Source: Bacillota bacterium (GTDB taxonomy: Bacteria; Eremiobacterota; SpSt-956; JAKJGF01). Taken from it: DNA of 5,126 nt. The notes under the pieces are model-generated. The model saw only the letters and a program-made list of their open reading frames with translations. It had not been told where the DNA came from and ran no database searches. Below are positions 1 through 5,126 of the stretch, one piece after another; the first letter of the stretch is position 1, and every line of letters starts with the position of its first letter. The stretch is from the NCBI GenBank assembly GCA_029555925.1, contig JAKPQU010000548.1:1-5126 (forward strand), in the 5' to 3' direction. The translations under genes were made by a program, and so were the position numbers.

Positions 1-21
1 AGGTAAAAGGGTATCCATAAA

Positions 22-166
22 AAGCTTCTGACTGGCAGGCTCTGGAGAAGAAAAATTCGTTTTTTCTATAGTATTAGAAATTAAATAAGGGCTAATTTAT
101 TGTCTGTAAAACAAATTAAATAAGGCAAATTATTTTTCTTCCTAAGAGCCTGTCAGGCAGAAGCTG
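22..166. repeat. Imperfect inverted repeat, MITE-like or long hairpin (copy 1)
   Basis: The arms 23-56 and 132-165 are inverted copies matching at about 30 of 34 positions. The best parts are AGCTTCTG / CAGAAGCT and CAGGCTCT / AGAGCCTG. The roughly 75-base AT-rich middle contains a 13-base direct repeat, AAATTAAATAAGG, at 78-90 and 113-125. The right arm also contains the short palindrome GCCTGTCAGGC (148-158). ATAAA lies directly outside both ends (17-21 and 167-171) and could be a target-site duplication, but in AT-rich DNA this is weak evidence. An outer pair AGGTAAA (1-7) / TTTACCT (182-188) suggests the symmetry continues past the arms and perhaps past the window edge. No transposase is present. 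It may be a non-autonomous mobile element, a dispersed repeat or a structured RNA; the sequence alone does not decide. Confidence 0.6.
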
Positions 167-228
167 ATAAATGGTTACGAATTTACCTGTTACGGTACTC
201 AGAGTTCCATTGAAGAAAGGTATTACTT

Positions 229-462
229 ATGAAAATAAATATTTCCATTGCAGGGCCTCTGAAAAAACCGGGAGTAAATTCTGAGATTGAAATATACACA
301 GAGAGAAAAAAAAAGATAAAAGACTTACTGATTGAGCAAGGATATAAAGAAGAAGAGCTTGAATTTATAATGTGTTTTTTAAATGATAGACCCGTTGCTA
401 TGAACAGTGAAGTAAAAGATAAAGATAAAATATATCTGGCAGTAATGGTTGATGGAGGATAA
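229..462 (+). CDS. MoaD/ThiS-family ubiquitin-like sulfur-carrier protein
   Basis: This 77-residue protein has the size and shape of a MoaD/ThiS beta-grasp sulfur carrier. It has an N-terminal strand (KINISIAGPL), a hydrophobic-charged helix around residues 25-45, a strand pair with the turn LNDRPV, and the C-terminal tail IYLAVMVDGG ending exactly in Gly-Gly. In this family the terminal glycine is adenylated by an E1-like enzyme and then thiocarboxylated, so that sulfur can be delivered to molybdopterin/tungstopterin or thiamine precursors; the protein acts in the cytosol. The start has AAAGG at 216-220, eight bases upstream. No E1-like, moaE, thiazole or molybdo/tungsto-enzyme gene lies downstream; the partner may lie upstream of the window. 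I cannot tell MoaD from ThiS or a specialised paralogue. Family assignment is fairly sure; the pathway is open. Confidence 0.8.
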   Translation: MKINISIAGPLKKPGVNSEIEIYTERKKKIKDLLIEQGYKEEELEFIMCFLNDRPVAMNSEVKDKDKIYLAVMVDGG

Positions 463-525
463 GCATTTTTCACGATTTATTATTGAGAAAAGCGGCATAT
501 CATTATAGATAAACCAGGTGAAATT

Positions 526-780
526 ATGTCACTAATACAGGTTTCCGTAATGGAAGCCCTTGCCAGAAGAAGAGAAAAGGAGAAAGAAAAGCAAAAACAT
601 CTCAGATTATTTTATAAAACCTGTGCTCTTACAGTGCATGCAGATAGTAAATTTTCGTCAAAAGAATTTCTTAAAGTCCATAGCTTTTTGAAGAATAAAC
701 ATATAAGTGATGATGAAAAAGAGGCTTTTCTATCTTCTATTGAGCATGGTGTCACAGGTGTAGATAAGAGGAATTTATGA
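526..780 (+). CDS. Small helical hypothetical protein, coupled to the downstream kinase
   Basis: This 84-residue protein is not confidently recognised. It starts with a short hydrophobic stretch (MSLIQVSVMEALA) followed by a strongly basic/acidic helix rich in Arg, Lys and Glu (residues 14-24), with no membrane segment or signal peptide. Residues 30-70 (CALTVHADSKFSSKEF, then FLKNKHISDDEKEAFL) loosely resemble the ADGxxxxEE helix pattern of TerB-like domains, but the protein is too short for a whole one. AGGTGA at 516-521 supports the first ATG. Its stop overlaps the start of the histidine kinase in the sequence ATGA, which points to translational coupling and a possible role as partner or modulator of that kinase. 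That role is inferred from context only. Confidence 0.7.
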   Translation: MSLIQVSVMEALARRREKEKEKQKHLRLFYKTCALTVHADSKFSSKEFLKVHSFLKNKHISDDEKEAFLSSIEHGVTGVDKRNL

Positions 781-1943
781 CAGACTATATAAACGAAAAG
801 ACAGAAAATGACATAAAGACTTATTTTGCTTCCCCTGAAAGAGCGTCAGAAGAAGAACTGAAACAACAGGTGGATTTTGCCATAAATAATCCTATCATAC
901 GGGTTGTTTTAGAAGCTGTAGAAGGCTTTGTTATTATTTTAAATGAACATCGCCAGATACTGGCCGGAAACAAAGAGATTCTTGATTTGCTGGGGACAGA
1001 AGAACTGGATAAAATTACAGGTATGAGACCGGGTGAACTGGTAAGCTGTATTCACGCTGCAGAAGGCCCGGGCGGATGCGGAACTTCCAGATACTGTAAT
1101 ACCTGCGGAGCAGTTATTTCAATATTAAGCTGTCAGGCCACTGACCAGCCAGTAAAAGGTGAATGTAAAATGGCCATGTACAGAGATAACAGGCTGGAAC
1201 ATATTGAGTTTCACGTTCATGTTACACCTGTTAATATAAATGACTGCAAATTCTTAATATTTGTTTTACAGGATATAAGTTCGGTAAAGCGCCGTGAAGT
1301 CCTGGAAAAGGTATTTTTTCATGATATTAATAATATACTTACAGGACTTATAGGATGGACTCAGATGCTGGGAAATAGCGATCCTGAAAAGGCTGCAAAG
1401 AAAATAATAGAACTGTCTGATTATTTAAAACAGGAATTTAACTATCAATATAATCTTTATCTGGCTGAAAATGGAGATTTAATTATAAAAAATACCTGTG
1501 TAGATGTAGAACATATTTTCAACAGATTAAAAACATTATTCAGCAATAATAAATTAAAAAAGAATAAACATATAGCTTTTCATAATAAGATGGATAACAT
1601 ATCTTTTCTTACTGAAATAAGTCTTATTATGCGAGTTCTCATTAATATGATTAAGAATGCACTTGAAGCGACGGAAAAAAATGGAACAGTAAATGTTTAT
1701 GCCGAAAAAGACGGGGAATATCTGGTATTTTCCGTACATAATAAAGGTGTAATTCCTGAAGACATAGCACTCAATATATTCAAGCGTTCATTCAGCACAA
1801 AGGAAGGAAAAGGAAGAGGACTGGGAACTTACAGTATGAAACTGTTTGGAGAAAATTATCTGGGAGGTAAAGTTACCTTTTCTTCAACAGAAGAAAAGGG
1901 CACAATTTTTTCAATATCTCTTCCTTTAGATATAGAGAGCTGA
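777..1943 (+). CDS. Cytosolic PAS-domain sensor histidine kinase with Cys-rich motif
   Basis: This 388-residue protein has no signal peptide or membrane helix. Residues about 38-170 form a PAS-like domain (EAVEGFVIILNEHRQIL at the front, LIFVLQDIS at its end). Inserted in it is a cysteine cluster: C91, C101, C107, C110, C119 and C130, with the pattern GGCGTSRYCNTCGA. Such clusters could bind a metal, an Fe-S cluster or heme, or sense redox state; the ligand is not shown here. The H-box is FFHDINNIL with phospho-acceptor H182. The ATPase domain has N-box NMIKNALEA (N290, N294), a G1 box written HNKGVIP with Asn in place of the usual Asp, and FSTKEGKGRGLGTYS as G2. I recall the same Asn form and the same Cys block from a known kinase family of spirochaetes and deltaproteobacteria. 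AAGAGGA at 766-772 supports the start. It overlaps the upstream small gene by 4 bases, and no cognate regulator is adjacent. Confidence 0.92.
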   Translation: MTDYINEKTENDIKTYFASPERASEEELKQQVDFAINNPIIRVVLEAVEGFVIILNEHRQILAGNKEILDLLGTEELDKITGMRPGELVSCIHAAEGPGGCGTSRYCNTCGAVISILSCQATDQPVKGECKMAMYRDNRLEHIEFHVHVTPVNINDCKFLIFVLQDISSVKRREVLEKVFFHDINNILTGLIGWTQMLGNSDPEKAAKKIIELSDYLKQEFNYQYNLYLAENGDLIIKNTCVDVEHIFNRLKTLFSNNKLKKNKHIAFHNKMDNISFLTEISLIMRVLINMIKNALEATEKNGTVNVYAEKDGEYLVFSVHNKGVIPEDIALNIFKRSFSTKEGKGRGLGTYSMKLFGENYLGGKVTFSSTEEKGTIFSISLPLDIES

Positions 1944-1966
1944 AGATTATATCTATACGCAGGCTC

Positions 1967-2025
1967 CTCCTGATTACAGGGGAAAATCCCTATCAGTTTA
2001 TCCCGGTAAGATACAGGCCGATAGG
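1967..2025 (+). terminator. Possible transcription end downstream of the PAS kinase
   Basis: Two stem-loops follow the kinase stop codon. CTCCTG (1967-1972) pairs with CAGGGG (1977-1982) around the loop ATTA. CCTATC (1989-1994) pairs with GATAGG (2020-2025), with a nested TATC/GATA pair. The second is followed by TTATTTTCTATT, which is U-rich but not a clean U-tract. This could be a weak intrinsic terminator or part of a structured 3' end. Confidence 0.3.
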
Positions 2026-2155
2026 TTATTTTCTATTCATAAAGTTTCTCTATGTAGAAAGGTTTTACAGCTATTATGTCGAACTAAATTTTATGCAAGC
2101 GTTCAGCGATTAGCTATCAGCTAAAACTTATACTATTTAGCTTTAGATATATTAG

Positions 2156-2301
2156 TCTGCCTGCCTGGTGTTCCGGAGAAAAAATATCACGGCGCACAGG
2201 TATATTTTATTGAATTATAATGTAAAGTAGTATGATATAAGCTGTAACTGTTATAAACGTTCCAGTTTAGATTTTTATCGGAGGAGCATCAGGCAGGCAG
2301 A
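2156..2301. repeat. Inverted repeat related to copy 1 (copy 2)
   Basis: The arms TCTGCCTGCCTGGTGTTCC (2156-2174) and GGAGCATCAGGCAGGCAGA (2283-2301) are inverted copies at 17 of 19 positions. Both differences become G-U pairs in RNA read from the + strand, so the stem would be unbroken. TAG lies just outside both ends (2153-2155 and 2302-2304 differ slightly in register, so this is weak). Links to the repeat at 22-166: both left arms run into GGAGAA followed by A-rich sequence, both right arms contain TCAGGCAG, and both are followed by the exact 11-mer ATTTACCTGTT (181-191 and 2306-2316). The middle is AT-rich and non-coding. Confidence 0.55.
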
Positions 2302-2396
2302 TAGTATTTACCTGTTGTTCAAATTATTCAGTTTAATTAAAGCAATTTGGTATTACAAATCCTGACTATGTAAATCAGTCTGAACAATAAAATTTA

Positions 2397-2424
2397 ATGA
2401 CATTTATTATGTAATTCTTATAAA
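2397..2424 (+). promoter_or_regulatory. Candidate sigma70-type promoter for the second kinase operon
   Basis: ATGACA (2397-2402, five of six to TTGACA) is followed after 16 bases by TATAAA (2419-2424, five of six to TATAAT); TAAAAT at 2421-2426 is an alternative -10. Transcription would begin near 2431, leaving about 50 untranslated bases before the TTG start of the kinase, with GGGAG at 2467-2471 as ribosome binding site. A perfect TATAAT at 2461-2466 lies too close to the start to leave that site in the transcript and has no good -35. Confidence 0.4.
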
Positions 2425-2482
2425 ATCTAACCTGTGATAGCAAAAAACTTATAATTTTAATATAATGGGAGTGTTCTGAATA

Positions 2483-3193
2483 TTGGGAAAAAAAGAAATT
2501 TCCAATGAAAAGATAAAAGAACTGGAACTATTGAAGTCCCGTTTTATTTCCCTTGTATCCCATGAATTTCGCACACCTCTGACGACTATTTTATCTTCTA
2601 TCGAATTACTTGAGAATTACAGTGAAAAACTCGTAAAAGAGGAGAAAAATCAAATCTACTGCAGCATTAAACATGCTATAGACAGAATGACTATGTTGCT
2701 TGATAATGTTTCTATTCTCGGTAAAGTTGACTCGGGGAGGCTGAACTTCAGACCGGAACCTGTAGATATTGAACAGTTCTGCCTGTCTCTACTGGATGAA
2801 TTAAAAGTTGATAGCAACAGAATAACCTTCTCTTATGAAGGTATATGTAATAATGTATCTGTTGACAGAGGCCTGCTCAGAAATATTCTTTTAAATATTC
2901 TCTTAAATGCCCTGAATTATTCTTCCGAAGAAACGCCCGTGACATGTCACTCAATCTGTAAGGATAAAGAAGTTGTTTTTATTATCAAAGATAAAGGTAT
3001 TGGTATCCCGCAGGAAGAACATGACAGGGTTTTCGAGGCATTTCACAGGGCAAAAAATGTTGGCAACATTCCCGGTACAGGTCTTGGTTTTACAATTGTC
3101 AGACGATGTCTGGAGCTCCATAAAGGTACTATAAATATATCATCTCTTGTAGGAGAAGGCACGACTGTCACTATCAATATTCCCATCGGTTAA
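2483..3193 (+). CDS. Histidine kinase consisting only of the transmitter module
   Basis: This 236-residue soluble protein has only HisKA and HATPase domains. A short charged helix (residues 6-20) leads straight into the H-box FISLVSHEFRTPLT with H27. The ATPase domain has N-box NILLNALNYS (N138, N142), G1 DKGIGIP (D170), F-box VFEAFHRA and G2 GTGLGFTIV (198-206). All catalytic motifs look intact, so it should bind ATP and autophosphorylate as a dimer. It has no PAS, GAF, membrane or receiver part. The start is TTG at 2483; an in-frame TGA lies six bases upstream, so a longer N-terminus is impossible in this frame. GGGAG at 2467-2471 is the likely ribosome binding site, with an 11-base spacing. 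It is 23 bases from the receiver gene that follows, which is its most likely phosphorylation partner. It may have lost a sensor domain or may take its signal from another protein. Confidence 0.9.
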   Translation: MGKKEISNEKIKELELLKSRFISLVSHEFRTPLTTILSSIELLENYSEKLVKEEKNQIYCSIKHAIDRMTMLLDNVSILGKVDSGRLNFRPEPVDIEQFCLSLLDELKVDSNRITFSYEGICNNVSVDRGLLRNILLNILLNALNYSSEETPVTCHSICKDKEVVFIIKDKGIGIPQEEHDRVFEAFHRAKNVGNIPGTGLGFTIVRRCLELHKGTINISSLVGEGTTVTINIPIG

Positions 3194-3202
3194 AATAACT
3201 GT

Positions 3203-3211
3203 AGAGGTGAT
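3203..3211 (+). promoter_or_regulatory. Ribosome binding site deciding a GTG start
   Basis: AGAGGTGAT lies five bases before GTG at 3217. It overlaps an ATG at 3210-3212 whose frame gives no recognisable protein, so the GTG, which opens directly into the receiver motif KKILVIEDE, is the correct start. Confidence 0.7.
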
Positions 3212-3216
3212 GAAAA

Positions 3217-3621
3217 GTGAAAAAAATTCTTGTCATAGAAGATGAACCATCTGTTCTTGGAAATATATTAAAAACTCTGGAATTTGAAAATTATCAGGTT
3301 TCAGGGGCAGAAAACGGGTTATCAGGTCTGACAAGGGCAAAAGAAATATACCCGGATCTGATTATCTGTGATGTAATGATGCCTGAGATGGACGGATACA
3401 GTGTTCTCAGCGAATTACGAAAAGATCCTTTAACTGCAACCATACCTTTTATCTTTCTTACGGCAAAAGCTGACAGGATTGAACAGAGACAGGGCATGGA
3501 AATGGGAGCTGATGATTATATAACCAAGCCTTTTACCAGAAAAGAACTTCTTTCTGCAATTAATACCAGATTAAAAAAAACAGGAAATTATCCATACCAA
3601 ATCTCAGGAAAAACTCGATGA
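3217..3621 (+). CDS. Response-regulator receiver domain, N-terminal half of a frameshifted receiver-kinase
   Basis: Residues 1-120 are a complete CheY-like receiver: acidic pocket E8/D9 (VIEDEPSV), phospho-acceptor D52 (IICDVMMPEMDG), T82 (FLTAKAD) and K104 (YITKPF). It should accept phosphate from a histidine kinase, most simply the one just upstream. The start is GTG with a strong site AGAGGTGAT. Homology to receivers ends at RLKK, at the run of eight A (3573-3580). The last 13 residues (TGNYPYQISGKTR) resemble nothing and arise from reading on in the original frame to a TGA at 3619-3621. The +1 frame continues directly as QEIIHTKSQEKLDELR and then a histidine-kinase H-box, so the natural gene is almost certainly a receiver-HisKA-HATPase fusion running to 4303. 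As written, it makes a stand-alone receiver without output domain. Confidence 0.85.
   Translation: MKKILVIEDEPSVLGNILKTLEFENYQVSGAENGLSGLTRAKEIYPDLIICDVMMPEMDGYSVLSELRKDPLTATIPFIFLTAKADRIEQRQGMEMGADDYITKPFTRKELLSAINTRLKKTGNYPYQISGKTR
3573..3580 (+). other. A8 tract at the frameshift between receiver and kinase
   Basis: Eight consecutive A follow TT in TTAAAAAAAACAGG. With seven A the receiver frame (TTA AAA AAA CAG GAA) reads straight into the kinase; with eight it ends after 13 unrelated residues. A -1 ribosomal slip here does not help, because that frame runs into a stop without kinase sequence. The change could be a true mutation, a phase-variable tract, a site of RNA-polymerase slippage, or a sequencing error, since homopolymers are error-prone. 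Confidence 0.75.
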
Positions 3622-4303
3622 ACTCCGAACTTCTATTGCCAGAGCTTTACCGCATGAGTTCAGATCACCTCTCAATGGCATACTCGGTCTCTCTGAAATA
3701 TTGATAAATGAATATGAAACAATTGAAAGAAAAGAATTACTTGAACTGGTACAGGAAATTTATAACTCAGGCCAGAGACTTCACAGGCTCATACAGAACA
3801 CACTGCTCTATGCAGAACTTGAACTGGCCGAAGCGAATTTAGATAGAATTAAACTTTTACAGGGTAATATAAACTCTGTAAAACATATCATATCACATTT
3901 AGCTCTGAAAAAAGCAAAACTGGAAAATAGAGAAAATGATTTAGTAATGGAACTGGAAGACGGGTCTGTCTGTATTTCAGAAACAAATCTGGAAAAAATC
4001 CTTGAAGAATTACTTGATAATGCATTTAAATTTTCTTTATCAGGCTATTCTGTTCATATAAGTAGCAAATTTGATAACATGTTTCATCTTTATGTTACTG
4101 ATAAAGGCAGAGGTATGACTAATGTTCAGATTGCCGGTATTGGGGCCTATATACAATTTGAAAGAAAAATATACGAACAACAGGGTGTAGGACTCGGACT
4201 TATTATTACTAGAAGACTTGTCGAATTTGCAGGGGGAAACCTCATTATAGAAAGTGAAGCAGGTAAAGGAACAACAGTACATGTGTCTCTACCCCGTGAG
4301 TAG
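3581..4303 (+). CDS. Histidine-kinase half of the frameshifted receiver-kinase (HisKA-HATPase)
   Basis: Kinase homology is seen from 3581, one frame away from the receiver. It starts with a linker QEIIHTKSQEKLDELR, then the H-box ARALPHEFRSPLNGILG with the acceptor His codon at 3653-3655. After this come the dimerisation helix, N-box ILEELLDNAFKFS, G1 DKGRGM and G2 EQQGVGLGLIITRR, ending SLPRE. All catalytic motifs are intact. The frame is open only from 3575 (a TAA lies at 3572-3574) and has no ATG, GTG or TTG before TTG at 3701. A protein begun there (200 residues) would lack the phospho-acceptor His and half the dimerisation domain. No good ribosome site precedes 3701. Removing one A from the tract at 3573-3580 gives one 361-residue protein with acceptor H146. 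I therefore read this as the second half of the gene that starts at 3217, either inactivated or expressed by slippage. Confidence 0.82.
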   Translation, partial: QEIIHTKSQEKLDELRTSIARALPHEFRSPLNGILGLSEILINEYETIERKELLELVQEIYNSGQRLHRLIQNTLLYAELELAEANLDRIKLLQGNINSVKHIISHLALKKAKLENRENDLVMELEDGSVCISETNLEKILEELLDNAFKFSLSGYSVHISSKFDNMFHLYVTDKGRGMTNVQIAGIGAYIQFERKIYEQQGVGLGLIITRRLVEFAGGNLIIESEAGKGTTVHVSLPRE

Positions 4304-4352
4304 AGAGCAGGAGCTATATTTATTCATTACCTGACGTTTTATAAAATTATTT

Positions 4353-4362
4353 AAGGAGTGAT
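4353..4362 (+). promoter_or_regulatory. Strong ribosome binding site of the protease gene
   Basis: AAGGAGTGAT is close to the full anti-Shine-Dalgarno complement and lies with good spacing before ATG at 4367 (eight bases after GGAG). Together with the signal peptide that follows, it fixes the start. The 63-base gap after the kinase stop shows no terminator and no convincing promoter, so read-through from the kinase operon is possible. Confidence 0.7.
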
Positions 4363-4366
4363 GTGA

Positions 4367-5126
4367 ATGAAGGTAAAATATTATATCATGGCCGTTCTGG
4401 TATTGTTAATTTCTTCTTCTGTAATGGCACAGACAAATCAGGAGGGTTATTTTAAAGAAGCAGAAAAATATACTGTCAGAATCTACGGGAGCACTGTTAC
4501 TGCCCTTGAAACTTCTATCCGCGGTTCCTGGACCGGCTCCGGATTTGTTCTCCATATAGATAGAAATACAGGTTATGCCTTTGTAGGAACGAATAAGCAT
4601 GTTATAGGAGACGGAATCAGTTCACTTCAGATAAGTTTTAAAGACGGGGAAAGATTTCAGGCTCTTCCCGTATATATAGATCCTATATATGATTTCGGAA
4701 TATTAAAATTCAAATTGAGTGAGAAGGGTGTATCTCCCGGTATAACCTGTGCTGTAATGGGAGATTCCGAAAAAGCATCTGTAGGTATTTCAGTAGGAAC
4801 ATTTGGTAACCCTATGGGGCTTGAATACTGTGCAACAAAAGGCATTATCTCAAGCACAACCAATACTCCAGGTGAGTTTGCAGGTTCTTTTCTTCAAACA
4901 GATGCAGCCATAAATCCCGGTAACAGTGGAGGACCTCTTATATCTCTTGAAGATGGACTCGTTATAGGAGTTAATACTGCAGTAACCAATGACACACAGG
5001 GAATTGGCTGGAGTCTTGCAATCAATCAATTAAAACCTATTATAGACCAGGTCATAAAAGGAGAACTCCCCTATGCAGGCCGTATGGGATGGATTGGTGC
5101 AACAATTGAAGAAATAAATACCGATA
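4367..5126 (+). CDS. Secreted trypsin-like serine protease, HtrA/DegP type (partial, 3' end outside window)
   Basis: The first 253 residues are present and the frame is open to the window end. Residues 1-21 are a signal peptide (Lys-rich start, hydrophobic VLVLLISS, then VMA before Gln), so the mature enzyme should be periplasmic or outside the cell. The S1C protease domain covers about residues 33-230 with the catalytic triad H78 (GTNKHVIGD), D109 (DPIYDFGILKF) and S187 (NPGNSGGPL), and the usual VGTFGNPMGL strand and GWSLAIN near its end. Residues from about 239 (RMGWIGATIEEI) look like the start of a PDZ domain, as expected for DegP/DegS-like proteases that degrade misfolded envelope proteins. 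Its place behind a two-component operon suggests envelope-stress signalling, but that is inference. Full-length HtrA proteins are usually 350-500 residues, so about half may be missing. Confidence 0.92.
   Translation, partial: MKVKYYIMAVLVLLISSSVMAQTNQEGYFKEAEKYTVRIYGSTVTALETSIRGSWTGSGFVLHIDRNTGYAFVGTNKHVIGDGISSLQISFKDGERFQALPVYIDPIYDFGILKFKLSEKGVSPGITCAVMGDSEKASVGISVGTFGNPMGLEYCATKGIISSTTNTPGEFAGSFLQTDAAINPGNSGGPLISLEDGLVIGVNTAVTNDTQGIGWSLAINQLKPIIDQVIKGELPYAGRMGWIGATIEEINTD

Larger units (their letters stand above)
1944..2482. other. Gene-free region between two signalling operons
   Basis: No credible coding sequence is seen on either strand in these 539 bases; all frames are broken by many stops, and I found no remnant of a sensor domain for the kinase that follows. 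The stretch holds small hairpins near its left end (1967-2025), a 7-base-pair stem AGCTAAA / TTTAGCT (2119-2125 and 2136-2142), a related inverted repeat (2156-2301) and a promoter candidate (2397-2424). It is long for an intergenic gap in a signalling cluster, which fits a repeat insertion, an undetected RNA or loss of an older gene. Confidence 0.7.

Noticed and set aside
2..31. Open frame at the left edge ending in TGA (GKRVSIKSF) that could be the tail of an upstream gene
   Set aside because: Only nine residues are visible, nothing is recognisable, and it runs into the inverted-repeat arm; it cannot be told from chance.
78..125. CRISPR-like array from the 13-base direct repeat AAATTAAATAAGG
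   Set aside because: Only two copies, 22 bases apart, AT-rich and without further units or cas genes.
183..473. 96-residue open frame on the minus strand
   Set aside because: It is antisense to the MoaD/ThiS-like gene, is rich in Ser/Phe/Ile as expected of a shadow frame, and has no recognisable motif.
483..509. TTGAGA-N15-TATAGA as a promoter for the 84-residue gene
   Set aside because: Short spacer and weak -10; the start of transcription would fall on the ribosome binding site AGGTGA.
1741..1770. Asn in place of Asp in the G1 box of the PAS kinase as a sign of an inactive kinase
   Set aside because: I recall the HNxGxIP form as normal for this kinase family, and the other catalytic boxes are intact.
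2180..2260. Cyclic-di-GMP riboswitch, suggested by CACGGCGCACAGG
   Set aside because: Only a short resemblance; the conserved loop and receptor elements and the paired stems were not found.
2461..2466. Perfect TATAAT as promoter -10 of the transmitter-only kinase
   Set aside because: The -35 at the right distance (TAGCAA) is poor, and transcription would begin after the GGGAG ribosome site, so the pair at 2397-2424 is preferred.
3573..3582. Programmed -1 ribosomal frameshift on the A-rich heptamer
   Set aside because: The -1 frame does not encode the kinase and soon reaches a stop; only a +1 (or -2) change, or loss of one A, joins the two halves.
4406..4863. Two minus-strand open frames within the protease gene
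   Set aside because: The plus strand encodes a clear protease with all three catalytic residues; the antisense frames show no domain.

Overview
The window is AT-rich and reads almost entirely on the + strand. It holds a small sulfur-carrier-like gene, a short helical hypothetical gene, three histidine-kinase modules, one receiver domain and the start of a periplasmic trypsin-like (HtrA-type) protease. The strong Shine-Dalgarno sites, the frequent ATA/AGA codons, the cleavable signal peptide on the protease and a cysteine-rich PAS kinase of a type I recall from spirochaetes and deltaproteobacteria suggest an anaerobic or microaerophilic diderm. A spirochaete is my best guess, with low confidence.

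Layout: 1-228 is non-coding and dominated by an imperfect inverted repeat (22-166). 229-462 encodes a MoaD/ThiS-like protein ending in Gly-Gly. 526-780 encodes an 84-residue hypothetical protein that overlaps by ATGA the next gene, a 388-residue cytosolic histidine kinase (777-1943) with a Cys-rich PAS domain. 1944-2482 is a 539-base gene-free stretch with small hairpins, a second inverted repeat related to the first, and a good sigma70-type promoter candidate. 2483-3193 is a kinase that is only a bare transmitter, starting at TTG. 3217-4303 is a receiver plus histidine kinase that appears to be one gene split by a frameshift at a run of eight A. 4367 to the window end is the signal peptide and protease domain of an HtrA-like protein, cut off by the window.

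The 526-1943 pair is probably co-translated. The 2483-4303 genes form a second signalling operon, possibly continuing into the protease gene. Every signalling protein here lacks a DNA-binding or enzymatic output domain, so any output must be encoded elsewhere or act by protein-protein contact.

Two observations deserve most attention. First, the frameshift between receiver and kinase at the A8 tract: removing one A rebuilds a complete 361-residue receiver-HisKA-HATPase protein, and the kinase half has no usual start codon upstream of its phospho-acceptor His. Second, two related inverted repeats lie in the two non-coding regions; both carry the same exact 11-mer ATTTACCTGTT just outside the right arm and look like a dispersed repeat family.
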